This document shows positions 26,201 through 33,406 of a stretch of DNA of 64,000 bases, in pieces. The stretch covers positions 1 through 64,000 of the forward strand of contig JAYONB010000008.1 in NCBI GenBank assembly GCA_038121105.1, in the 5' to 3' direction. The notes under the pieces were generated by a model. That model made no database searches. It saw only the letters and a program-made list of their open reading frames with translations, and was not told where the DNA came from. This DNA is from CALJDF01 sp038121105 (GTDB lineage: Bacteria > Pseudomonadota > Alphaproteobacteria > SHVP01). Made by a program: the position numbers and the translations under genes. The number at the start of each line of letters is the position of its first letter. The first letter of the stretch is position 1.

Positions 26201-26598
26201 CCCTCGAAGATGAAACCGGCGTTGCCAATATTGTTGTATGGCCAAAGATGTTTGAGCGGTTCCGAAAACAGGTGCTGCGTTCGCGGCTCCTTGGCGTAAG
26301 CGGACGGGTAGAGCGAGAAGGGTTGGTGGTTCATGTCATCGCATCAGATGTCGTGGACCTTTCCTCATCGCTGATTTCCTTGGCGGACCACCGATTGCCT
26401 CCCTATGAGCGCCGCAGTGTCGAAGAGGGCCTCCCCGAGGCGCTAGAGCGCGCTGCGCCGGCACAACCCTGGGGAACGGCAAACTGTGATTCGGTCAATC
26501 TAGAGGGGGTCTACGAGCGGGCCGATGAGATTCGTTACGGCCAAGCCGGCCGAAACCTTACCCCTCAGAAACTAATCCAGTCACGAGACTTTCACTAG
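23227..26598 (+). CDS. dnaE2: DnaE2, error-prone C-family DNA polymerase
   Basis: A 1123-residue alpha-subunit paralogue. The N-terminal PHP domain starts YAELQVTSNFSFLRGASH. The catalytic aspartates lie in PPDIDVDFEHERREEV near residue 388, and MTATYISYRWRSAIREV, HPGGFVITRGPLSEVVP and LPRLRPRSYYDLVVEVAIVRPGPIQGD are all DnaE2 blocks. An OB domain lies near residues 960-1070. In known systems DnaE2 does damage-induced mutagenic lesion synthesis with ImuA and ImuB. The GTG start overlaps the PIN gene stop. The TAG directly abuts the stop of the convergent aminotransferase gene. Confidence 0.95.
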   Translation: MSYAELQVTSNFSFLRGASHAEELVGQAVALGLSALAVTDRNSVAGVVRAHRAAKDAGLQLVVGARLDFQDETSILCYPTTRAAYGRLTRLLTLGKRRAPKGECWITQEDFFAYAEGMLAVVLPFAHLDDPHAPLAEASLALDAPFAQHLLRIKENLPGRTYLAASFLYRGDDKVRLRLLASLARSCGTPLVATNDVYYHEPARRPLQDVLTCIREHCSIDEAGYRLFGNAERHVKSPQEMLRLFGDCPEAVYRTQEIVQLCTFSLDELRYEYPTETVPGGGSPQAELVRLTWLGAKRSYADEIPEKIRSALQHELDLIDELGFAPYFLTVYDIVRFANSRKILCQGRGSAANSIVCYCLGITGVDPEKVALLFERFISAERNEPPDIDVDFEHERREEVIQYIYQKYGRHRAGMTATYISYRWRSAIREVTKALGLSEDVGGALAGYTWGSGKSGVNDDQVRELGLDPDDRRLHQALILARTLIGFPRHLSQHPGGFVITRGPLSEVVPIANAAMDDRTMIEWDKDDIDALGILKIDVLGLGMLTCIRKSLDLLSAHYGVDHTIRSVPTEDPVVYDMLCKGDTIGVFQIESRAQMTMLPRLRPRSYYDLVVEVAIVRPGPIQGDMVHPYLRRRNGEEKITYPSEELREVLHKTFGVPLFQEQAMQIAIVGAKFTPSEADGLRRAMATFRHAGTIHNYKMRFIDGMVGQGYEREFAERCFQQIEGFGEYGFPESHAASFALLVYVSSWLKCYYPAVFACGLLNSQPMGFYAPAQIIRDARDHGATVLPVDINHSEWNCTLEPIEDDQRALRLGFRQIKGFREESAEKICQARETHAFHDVYDLWRRTGLRVDAVEKLADADSFGSIGVKRRQALWAVKGLHDSYLPLFAAAEQALSDTALKQGKNVRPVELMKEPEIALTDMTIGEEVICDYSTLRLTLKAHPVALLRGSFRKNYIQAADLLKHKTGDWVDVVGLAICRQRPGTASGVIFMTLEDETGVANIVVWPKMFERFRKQVLRSRLLGVSGRVEREGLVVHVIASDVVDLSSSLISLADHRLPPYERRSVEEGLPEALERAAPAQPWGTANCDSVNLEGVYERADEIRYGQAGRNLTPQKLIQSRDFH

Positions 26599-27507
26599 CT
26601 AGTCGTCGTAAGGCACCGGCGTGAGATAGCGCGCATCGCGATGTAGGGCGAGATAGCTTTCATCCAACCGCTGCGTGAACGGGCCAGGCGCGCCATTTCC
26701 AAGAGTGCGCGATTCGATTCGGGTTACCGGCATGATTCCTCCCGCCGTCGACGTGATAAACACCTCATCGGCTTCCAGGAACCGAGCTGCCGATATGTCG
26801 GTTTCCTCACACGGAATATCCAACGCCGCACACAACTCGATCGCGGTTCGCCGGGTAATGCCGTCCAAAACGCCATGCGCAGGGGTCAATACCGTCCCGT
26901 TCTCGACGCAAAACACATTGAATCCCGGACCCTCGGTCAGATTGTTGTCCAAGCCGAGCAAAACAACGTTGTCGGCGCCTCGATCCTGAGCCTCGAATAA
27001 ACCTTCGGTCAGGTCGTGCCAGTGGTAGTTTTTTATCGTCGGATCGACGGACTTTGGCGAGATTCGCCGCGGCGTTCCTATGACAAGATGAAGGCCGCGG
27101 CGCTTGGCTTCGGCATCCGCATATGGGACGAATGGCGCCGCGAAAGCGAAGAACCGGTTCACGGCGTCACGGGGGTTGCGGGTGCTAACCGGCGGCTCGC
27201 CTCGGGTGCATATCGCTTCGACATAGGCGTCCCGCAGGCCGCTCTTACGAACGCAGTCGACTAATACGTCCGCGACTGCCTCCCGCGACAGCGGACAGCT
27301 CATTCGCAATCGTTCGACGTTCCTGAAAAACCGATCGAGATGTTGGTCAAGTCGAAAGAACGCGCCATTCCAAACATGGATGACATCGTAGGTGGCATCC
27401 GATCTCAAAAAACCGAAATCCCGAATGGGAATGCCTGCTTCTCCAATGGGAACAAAGTTGCCACCGACATGGGCGCATCCGGCGGCGAAGGGGTTGTCTT
27501 TATTCAA
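26599..27507 (-). CDS. Class IV PLP aminotransferase (D-amino acid/branched-chain type)
   Basis: About 302 residues. Fold-type IV features are HVWNGAFFRLDQHLDRFFRN at the N-terminal domain, the PLP lysine in DPTIKNYHW near residue 165, and the phosphate-binding NLTEGPGFNVF plus TSTAGGIMPVTRI. It resembles D-alanine aminotransferase and BCAT-like enzymes, but substrate choice cannot be read. I chose a TTG start (27505-27507) because it overlaps the TGA of the upstream VWA gene and fits the family N-terminus. The longer frame reaching 27807 encodes unrelated residues inside the VWA gene. It is the third gene of a MoxR-VWA operon. Confidence 0.85.
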   Translation of the reverse strand: MNKDNPFAAGCAHVGGNFVPIGEAGIPIRDFGFLRSDATYDVIHVWNGAFFRLDQHLDRFFRNVERLRMSCPLSREAVADVLVDCVRKSGLRDAYVEAICTRGEPPVSTRNPRDAVNRFFAFAAPFVPYADAEAKRRGLHLVIGTPRRISPKSVDPTIKNYHWHDLTEGLFEAQDRGADNVVLLGLDNNLTEGPGFNVFCVENGTVLTPAHGVLDGITRRTAIELCAALDIPCEETDISAARFLEADEVFITSTAGGIMPVTRIESRTLGNGAPGPFTQRLDESYLALHRDARYLTPVPYDD

Positions 27508-28688
27508 TGGCTTAGCTCTTTCATTGCGCGGTCCAGGCCGTCTAGCGTTAGAGGATACATTCGGTTGGCCATGACTTCGCGCATCAGCCCGATTGATGGC
27601 GTATAGCGCCAGTGATCCTCGCGAACCGGATTGAGCCAAACGGCGTGCGGGAAAGTCTCCAGGGTGCGTTGCATCCATGCCGTGCCTGGCTCTTCGTTCC
27701 AGTGCTCGACACTGCCCCCTGGATAGGTGATCTCGTAGGGGCTCATGCTCGCATCCCCCACAAAAACAACGCGGTAGTCGGACCCGTAGGTACGGAGCAG
27801 GTCCCAAACGCTCAGCGATTCTTGGTCACGTCGGCGATTGTCGCGCCACACGCGCTCGTACAGGCAGTTGTGGAAGTAATAGTACTCAAGATGCTTGAAC
27901 TCGCTCCGCGCGGCGGAAAACAGCTCCTCGCACACCCGTATCCAATCATCCATGGAGCCGCCGACATCGAGGAGCAAGAGCACTTTCACGGTATTGCGAC
28001 GCTCGGGCACCATTTTGAGGTCGAGAAATCCTGCATTGCGTGCCGTAGACCGAATCGTATCGGGAAGGTCCAGCGTTTCAGGCGCACCCTCACGAGCAAA
28101 CCGCCGCAAACGGCGCAAAGCGACTTTGATGTTTCGGGTGCCGATCTCGACGCTGTCGTCGAGATTCCGGAACGTTCTCTTATCCCATACTTTCACGGCG
28201 CGGCGATGACGCGATCGATCCTGCCCAATCCGCACACCTTCCGGATTGTAACCGTAGGCGCCAAAGGGAGAGGTGCCTGCGGTGCCGATCCATTTACTCC
28301 CGCCCTGGTGGCGGCCCTCTTGTTCGTCCAGCCGTTTGCGAAGCGTCTCCATGAGTTTGTCCCAGCCGCCCAAAGCCTCGACCTCGCGCTTTTCCTCTTC
28401 GGTGAGGTATCGCTCCGTCATCTTGCGCAGCCACTCGTCGGGGATTTCGGCGGTCACGGCGTGATCGTCTTCGGCTTTTTCAAGCCCTTTGAAGACGTGG
28501 CCAAAGACCTGATCGAAGCGATCGAGATGGCGTTCGTCTTTGACCAGGGCGGAACGGGCCAAAAAATAGAACTGGTTCACGTCCAGGGCGGCGATGCCCT
28601 CGTCGACCGCCTCGATCAAGGTGAGGTACTCTTTGATTGAGACCGGTACTTTGGCTGCGCGCAATTCCAGAAATAGGTTCGTGAACAT
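27504..28688 (-). CDS. VWA domain protein, CoxE-like
   Basis: A 394-residue protein with an N-terminal helical region (LRAAKVPVSIKEYLTLIEAV) and a C-terminal von Willebrand A domain. Its metal site reads LLLDVGGSMDDWI near residue 245 (DxGxS rather than DxSxS, which I recall as usual for this group). RNTVKVLL and HLEYYYFHNCLYE are further family blocks. MoxR-type AAA ATPases and such VWA proteins act together as a metal-dependent remodelling pair. The gene lies 8 bases after moxR and overlaps the aminotransferase gene by 4 bases. Confidence 0.88.
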   Translation of the reverse strand: MFTNLFLELRAAKVPVSIKEYLTLIEAVDEGIAALDVNQFYFLARSALVKDERHLDRFDQVFGHVFKGLEKAEDDHAVTAEIPDEWLRKMTERYLTEEEKREVEALGGWDKLMETLRKRLDEQEGRHQGGSKWIGTAGTSPFGAYGYNPEGVRIGQDRSRHRRAVKVWDKRTFRNLDDSVEIGTRNIKVALRRLRRFAREGAPETLDLPDTIRSTARNAGFLDLKMVPERRNTVKVLLLLDVGGSMDDWIRVCEELFSAARSEFKHLEYYYFHNCLYERVWRDNRRRDQESLSVWDLLRTYGSDYRVVFVGDASMSPYEITYPGGSVEHWNEEPGTAWMQRTLETFPHAVWLNPVREDHWRYTPSIGLMREVMANRMYPLTLDGLDRAMKELSH

Positions 28689-28696
28689 CTCCGGGC

Positions 28697-29536
28697 TTAG
28701 CCTCGGCGCTGCAAGAACGCCAACCGTTCAAAGAGGTGCAGGTCTTGCTCGTGCTTTAGAAGCGCGCCGTACAGCGGTGGGATCGCCGTGCGACCGTCCT
28801 CCGACCGCAATGTTTCGGGCGGAATGTCTTCGGCAACCAAGAGTTTCAACCAGTCCAGCAATTCCGATGTGGAAGGCCGCTTCTTGAGTCCGGGGACCTC
28901 ACGCAGTTCGTAAAACGCGGTGAGCGCCTCGCGAATCAGACGCTTTTGAATGTCCGGGAAATGAACGTCGACGATCGCCGTCATCGTTTCGGTGTCGGGA
29001 AACTGGATGTAATGGAAGAAGCACCTGCGCAAGAAGGCGTCCGGCAGTTCTTTTTCGTTATTCGACGTGATGATAACGATCGGCCGATTGACCGCTTTTA
29101 CTGTCTCTTGCGTTTCGTAGACGTGAAATTCCATGCGATCCAACTCAAGCAAAAGATCGTTTGGAAATTCGATGTCTGCTTTATCGATTTCGTCAATCAA
29201 CAAAACCGGCGTTTCGTCGGCCACAAACGAGTCCCAAAGCTTGCCTCTCTTGATGTAGTTGGCGATGTCCTTGACGCGATCCTCGCCCAGTTGCGAATCG
29301 CGCAGGCGAGCTACTGCGTCATACTCATAAAGGCCATGCTGAGCCTTCGTGGTGGATTTGACGTGCCACTCGATCAATTCTTTGTCGAGGGCCCTCGCAA
29401 TCTCTGCGGCCAGGACGGTCTTGCCGGTGCCGGGTTCGCCTTTGATCAAAAGCGGTCGCTTGAGGGCGATGGCGGCGTTGACCGCCATCAGAAGGTCGTC
29501 CGTTGCGACGTAGCTGTCGGTTCCCTGGAATCTCAT
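28697..29536 (-). CDS. MoxR-type AAA+ ATPase
   Basis: A 279-residue ATPase. It has Walker A GEPGTGKT near residue 37, Walker B VLLIDEIDKAD near residue 114, sensor 1 IITSNNEKELPDAFLRRCFFHYI near residue 155, and a C-terminal lid. MoxR proteins are thought to remodel or activate partner enzymes together with a VWA protein, which is encoded next. The first gene of a three-gene unit with VWA and a class IV aminotransferase. Its target is unknown. Divergent from the uracil-DNA glycosylase gene, with 71 bases between them and no LexA box in that gap. Confidence 0.9.
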   Translation of the reverse strand: MRFQGTDSYVATDDLLMAVNAAIALKRPLLIKGEPGTGKTVLAAEIARALDKELIEWHVKSTTKAQHGLYEYDAVARLRDSQLGEDRVKDIANYIKRGKLWDSFVADETPVLLIDEIDKADIEFPNDLLLELDRMEFHVYETQETVKAVNRPIVIITSNNEKELPDAFLRRCFFHYIQFPDTETMTAIVDVHFPDIQKRLIREALTAFYELREVPGLKKRPSTSELLDWLKLLVAEDIPPETLRSEDGRTAIPPLYGALLKHEQDLHLFERLAFLQRRG

Positions 29537-29607
29537 AAATGCTGCCGATAGTGTGGGTTCGGGCGATGACCGTACGTAGTCGATGACAAAGGTTCAAGAA
29601 TACGAGG

Positions 29608-30198
29608 ATGGACGAGGATTTAGAGGCCCTGTCTACGGCTGTGCGGTCGTGTCGGCTCTGCGCGGATCACCTCCCATTAGGACCGCGCCCGGTATTGCGA
29701 CCGTCGTCCTCTGCGCGCCTGCTCATTGCGGACCAGGCGCCAGGGACCAAGGTTCACCAAAGCGGTACGCCCTGGAATGATGCCAGCGGCAACCGGCTGC
29801 GTGAGTGGCTGGACCTCCCCAAATCCGTCTTCTACGACGACACCAAGGTAGCCATCATTCCTCAAGCTTTCTGCTATCCGGGAAAGGGGCCCAACGGAGA
29901 CCTGCCACCGCCGCCAATATGCCAAAAGACTTGGCATCCTAAGCTTCATGCTGCGATGCCACAGATCGAGACCTATGTCCTGGCAGGGCGTTATGCGCAG
30001 GCCTACCACCTTGCCGACCGCCGGAAACGGACGCTCGGCGAAACGGTCGCGGTTTGGCGGGAGTTTGCGCCACTGTATTTTCCGTTACCGCACCCATCCT
30101 GGCACAACAATCATTGGCTCAAGGCCAATCCCTGGTTTGAGCGCGACCTTGTGCCGGTGTTGCGGGATCGGGTTCGAAATCTTCTGGATCTGCCATGA
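29608..30198 (+). CDS. Uracil-DNA glycosylase family protein with 4Fe-4S cysteine set
   Basis: A 196-residue protein of the UDG superfamily. The cysteines C15, C18, C89 and C105 have the C-x2-C-(long)-C-x15-C spacing of Fe-S containing family 4/5 glycosylases. Motif A appears as IADQAPGTKVHQSG near residue 42, and the C-terminal motif as LPHPSWHNNHW. The CYPGKG and GDLPPPPIC blocks suggest a less studied subgroup, so whether uracil is the true substrate is uncertain. The role would be base excision repair. Its stop overlaps the start of the following lipoprotein hydrolase by 4 bases. Confidence 0.82.
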   Translation: MDEDLEALSTAVRSCRLCADHLPLGPRPVLRPSSSARLLIADQAPGTKVHQSGTPWNDASGNRLREWLDLPKSVFYDDTKVAIIPQAFCYPGKGPNGDLPPPPICQKTWHPKLHAAMPQIETYVLAGRYAQAYHLADRRKRTLGETVAVWREFAPLYFPLPHPSWHNNHWLKANPWFERDLVPVLRDRVRNLLDLP

Positions 30199-31220
30199 CC
30201 ATGATGCGCTGCCTTCTGCTCATCGCACTGTGCGCGGTAGCCGCCTGCGCGACCCCCTATGTCCAAGTGGCGGATCAACAGGATGTTCCCCCAGGGCTTT
30301 TTCTAGATCCGCAGACCGGTGCAGGCTCGGTTCGCGTGTCGGATGGTGCGGAACTGCCGGTCCGAAGGTGGGCGTCCAAAGGGACGAGGCCGCCGCGTGC
30401 GGTGATCATCGGTCTGCACGGGTTCAACGACTACCTGAACACCTTCGATGCGGCGGGGCGGTGGTGGGCGGATCGAGGGATGACGACCTACGCGTTCGAC
30501 CAACGCGGGTTCGGCGCCGCCCTCGAGCCCGGTTTTTGGCCCGGCCAAGAGCGGCTGGTCGCCGATCTCGAGTCCGTCGTTTCCGCCGTGCGCGACCAAC
30601 ACCCCGGCACACCAATATTTCTGCACGGAAACTCCATGGGGGGTGCCGTCGTTCTTCTGGCATTGGCGACACATGACCGTGGGAGTTCCCTGGCGACGGT
30701 AGCGGGGGCGAGCCTAACGGCGCCTGCGGTGTGGGGTGGCGCCGCAATGAACCCCTTCTATCGGCTTTCCGTTTGGATCGCCGCCCATACGGTGCCCGCC
30801 CGGCGAGTCACGGGTCGTGGGCTTGGTGTGCTGCCGTCGGACAACATTGAGATGCTTCGCGCGCTTGGCCGAGACCCCTTGGTGATTAAGGAGACCCGCA
30901 TAGACTCGCTTTACGGCCTGGTCGGATTGATGGGGGCTGCGCAACGGGCCGCGGCGGAGGTGCGGGCGCCGCTCCTCGTCCTCTACGGGGCGAAAGACGG
31001 CATCATTCCGCGTCGACCGACGGCCCGAATGGCCTCCCGGCTGACACCGTCGACGCGTTTCGCGGTGTACGCCGCGGGTTACCACATGCTGCTGCGTGAC
31101 TTGCAGGCGCAAGTCGTCTGGCGCGATGTCGCGGCGTGGATCGCCGATGCTACCGCGCCGCTACCCTCAGGCGCGGAAGTGCCCGGAACGAACTTGTTCG
31201 GCATGGAGGAACGCTCCTAA
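30195..31220 (+). CDS. Lipoprotein alpha/beta hydrolase (lysophospholipase/monoglyceride lipase-like)
   Basis: A 341-residue hydrolase. The N-terminus MTMMRCLLLIALCAVAAC is a lipoprotein signal with a cysteine near residue 18, so the enzyme should be anchored in the envelope. The oxyanion region is GLHGFNDYLNTFD, the nucleophile lies in LHGNSMGGAV near residue 152, the acid in LYGAKDGIIP and the His in AAGYHMLLRD. This is the Hydrolase_4/PldB arrangement. It may act on lysophospholipids or monoacylglycerols, but the substrate is not shown. It is coupled to the glycosylase gene and shares its stop region with convergent dinB. Confidence 0.85.
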   Translation: MTMMRCLLLIALCAVAACATPYVQVADQQDVPPGLFLDPQTGAGSVRVSDGAELPVRRWASKGTRPPRAVIIGLHGFNDYLNTFDAAGRWWADRGMTTYAFDQRGFGAALEPGFWPGQERLVADLESVVSAVRDQHPGTPIFLHGNSMGGAVVLLALATHDRGSSLATVAGASLTAPAVWGGAAMNPFYRLSVWIAAHTVPARRVTGRGLGVLPSDNIEMLRALGRDPLVIKETRIDSLYGLVGLMGAAQRAAAEVRAPLLVLYGAKDGIIPRRPTARMASRLTPSTRFAVYAAGYHMLLRDLQAQVVWRDVAAWIADATAPLPSGAEVPGTNLFGMEERS

Positions 31221-32485
31221 CCCAATAGCGAGCGTCCCTTCTTGATGACGTCGTTGCCGAAACGGGCACGCACCCTATCAATGGCGTCTTCGGTCTCGTG
31301 TCGGCGGGTTGCGCCGAACAGATCCTCGTGCGAGGCCTCATCTGCCTGCTCCAGGTCTTTGGTCGCGATCCCGATCAAGCGGAATTTTCGTCCGTCGGCT
31401 TCCTTGGATACCAAAGGCTTGGCGACATCGAAAAGGTCCGATCCGTAGTGGGTCGGCCGCGTCAGTTTTCGGCTGCGAGTGATCAAACGGAATCGAGACG
31501 TCTTCAGTTTGACGGTCAGCGTTCCGGCGACGAGATTTTTTTTCTTGAGTTGATCGCCGACCTTTTCGCACAACGGCCACAGTTTCTCGAGAAGTTCTTC
31601 AGCGCTCCGAATGTCGTTGCTGAAGGTTCGTTCCGAAGAGATGCTGCGCTGAGCCTCCCCACTCTGGACGGCGCGCCCATCTTGGCCAATCGCGAGGCGG
31701 GCAAGTCGTTTTCCGATGCTGCCGTAGCGCGCGATCAGTTCGCGTTCGGGGATGTCTCTAAGCTGACCGATGCGCATGACTCCATCGCGGTTCAAACGGC
31801 TTTCCAGAGATGGGCCTACCCCCCACAGCATCGAAACCGGCTTGTCGGTGAGGAATGGGATGGCGTCCGCCCGCCCAATGATGCTGAACCCCCGCGGCTT
31901 GTCGAGGTCCGAGGCGATTTTCGCGAGAGATTTGTTGTAGCTCAAGCCGACCGACGCGGTGATGCCGATTTCGTCCTCAATGCGTCGTATCAGTCGGACC
32001 AGAATGGCTGCGGGAAACTGATTCCGAAGCACGCTCAAACCGGAGAGGTCGAGGAAGGCTTCGTCAATCGAGATCGGTTCGACTTTGGGGGTGGTTTCTT
32101 CCATCAGCCGGCGTACCTCGCGACCCACGTCACGGTATTTGTTCATATTTGGTTTGACGATGGTGGCGTGTGGGCAGCGCTCTAGGGCGCGCCGCATCGG
32201 CATGGCGGATCGGATGCCGTAGCGGCGCGCGATGTAGCAACAGGCCATCACAACACCGCGTTCCTGTCCACCAACCAAAACCGGCTTCTGTGCGAGGGAA
32301 GGGTCATCGCGCTTTTCGACTGTTGCGTAGAACGCATCGCAGTCGAGATGCGCAACCGCGAGGTCGGAGAGTTCCGCGTGCTCGATAATCCGTGGCGAAT
32401 CGCAGTGTGGACAACGCCTTTCAATCGGTGGCGTGGGGAAATCGTGTCCGCAGTCGCGACAAAGGGCGAGGTTATCCGCGGTCAC
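31217..32485 (-). CDS. dinB: DNA polymerase IV with N-terminal zinc ribbon
   Basis: A 422-residue Y-family polymerase. VAHLDCDAFYATVE and SIDEAFLDLSGL carry the catalytic Asp and Asp-Glu residues, and VLVGGQERGVVMACCYIARRYG is the fingers block. Ahead of this are about 40 residues with CRDC (residues 9-12) and CPHC (26-29), a zinc-ribbon extension absent from E. coli DinB but seen in relatives of this group. No LexA box lies directly upstream; it starts 10 bases after the Bax-like gene. With ImuB and DnaE2 it gives three translesion-type proteins within 12 kb. Confidence 0.93.
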   Translation of the reverse strand: MTADNLALCRDCGHDFPTPPIERRCPHCDSPRIIEHAELSDLAVAHLDCDAFYATVEKRDDPSLAQKPVLVGGQERGVVMACCYIARRYGIRSAMPMRRALERCPHATIVKPNMNKYRDVGREVRRLMEETTPKVEPISIDEAFLDLSGLSVLRNQFPAAILVRLIRRIEDEIGITASVGLSYNKSLAKIASDLDKPRGFSIIGRADAIPFLTDKPVSMLWGVGPSLESRLNRDGVMRIGQLRDIPERELIARYGSIGKRLARLAIGQDGRAVQSGEAQRSISSERTFSNDIRSAEELLEKLWPLCEKVGDQLKKKNLVAGTLTVKLKTSRFRLITRSRKLTRPTHYGSDLFDVAKPLVSKEADGRKFRLIGIATKDLEQADEASHEDLFGATRRHETEDAIDRVRARFGNDVIKKGRSLLG

Positions 32486-32494
32486 GGCAACAGC

Positions 32495-33394
32495 CTAGGG
32501 CGCCTCGGCGAGGCGATGGCTGTCGAACCTCTGAAGAGCATTCACCGAGATCACGTTTCTTACCAGGTCAACGTAGCGTTCGCGTTCCTCAGAATAGCGG
32601 GTCAGCGTGGTAGCGAGTGCCATCGAATCGACGGCATTTCCTTGGCGGCGCATTTGAGCGCGAAGCCGTCGGAACTCGCTGTGGGCAGGGTGCGTGTTCA
32701 GGGTGATCATGTAGCCCCATATGGATCGCATGAGCGATTCAAAGCGCTGGACTCGAAAGTTCGGGTCTTGGACCTCTTTAGGGCTAAACCCGGCACGATC
32801 GGGGTCAAAAGTCCGTTGCCCAAAAATAGCGTTTCCGGATTGGGCAAAGCGCGATGTCCCCCAGCCGCTTTCGATAGCGGCCTGTGCGACGGCCAGGGAC
32901 GGCGGCACGATATCCAGGCGCGCGAGCAACGTTCGCGGATCGGTTGAGGTTGTGCCGTAACGCTGTGCGATAGACGCCAGCCACGCGCGATCGGCATCGC
33001 TGGGGGTGTTGCCGGATTGCGCGATCTGGAGAACTCGTTTCCGGTCGGCCAAGATGGCTTCGTTCAGGCGAAGGACCTGTGGCACCACAATTCGAAGAAA
33101 GAGTTGCTTGCGGCGCTCCGTGTCCTCGATCTCCGTCATGTCGTGGGGCATCGATCGGACGTAGACGCGTGGAACGCGGCTGGGGAACGTTGTACCGCGA
33201 AATTCTTCACCAAAGATCGTCTCCAGTTCTGCGGCTTGGCGCACGTGGACGAAGTTCGTGGAACGAATGTTCTTTACCGAAACTGGCGCACAGGCGGAGC
33301 AAAGACCTCTGATCTCCGGCCATGCAATCAGTAGGCTGGCGAGCAAAAGGACTGCAAACAGGCCGGCCAGGAACACGATTCGCGAATGGAACAT
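32495..33394 (-). CDS. Bax-like protein, glucosaminidase domain, membrane anchored
   Basis: A 299-residue protein with an N-terminal transmembrane segment (residues about 5-27). The C-terminal glucosaminidase-type domain has VPPSLAVAQAAIESGWGTSRFA with the catalytic Glu near residue 176, then GNAIFGQRTF and the Bax-type tail SEERERYVDLVRNVI. Expected to cleave or bind peptidoglycan in the periplasm. It sits between dinB and the TPR protein on the same strand with gaps of about 10 bases, suggesting one transcript. Confidence 0.85.
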   Translation of the reverse strand: MFHSRIVFLAGLFAVLLLASLLIAWPEIRGLCSACAPVSVKNIRSTNFVHVRQAAELETIFGEEFRGTTFPSRVPRVYVRSMPHDMTEIEDTERRKQLFLRIVVPQVLRLNEAILADRKRVLQIAQSGNTPSDADRAWLASIAQRYGTTSTDPRTLLARLDIVPPSLAVAQAAIESGWGTSRFAQSGNAIFGQRTFDPDRAGFSPKEVQDPNFRVQRFESLMRSIWGYMITLNTHPAHSEFRRLRAQMRRQGNAVDSMALATTLTRYSEERERYVDLVRNVISVNALQRFDSHRLAEAP

Positions 33395-33406
33395 TCGAAG
33401 GGTTCT

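Noticed and set aside
27612..28640. A 342-codon open frame antisense to the VWA gene
   Set aside because: Shadow of the VWA coding frame; no recognisable domain or ribosome site.
29537..29607. Gap between moxR and the glycosylase gene checked for a LexA box
   Set aside because: Only isolated GTTC sequences without the 7-base repeat spacing.
31298..32185. A 295-codon open frame antisense to dinB
   Set aside because: Shadow of the DinB coding frame, which has all catalytic motifs.
33389..33405. GAAC-N9-GTTC at the start of the Bax-like gene, considered as a second LexA site
   Set aside because: Alphaproteobacterial LexA sites are direct repeats with 7-base spacing; this is an inverted arrangement with 9 bases.
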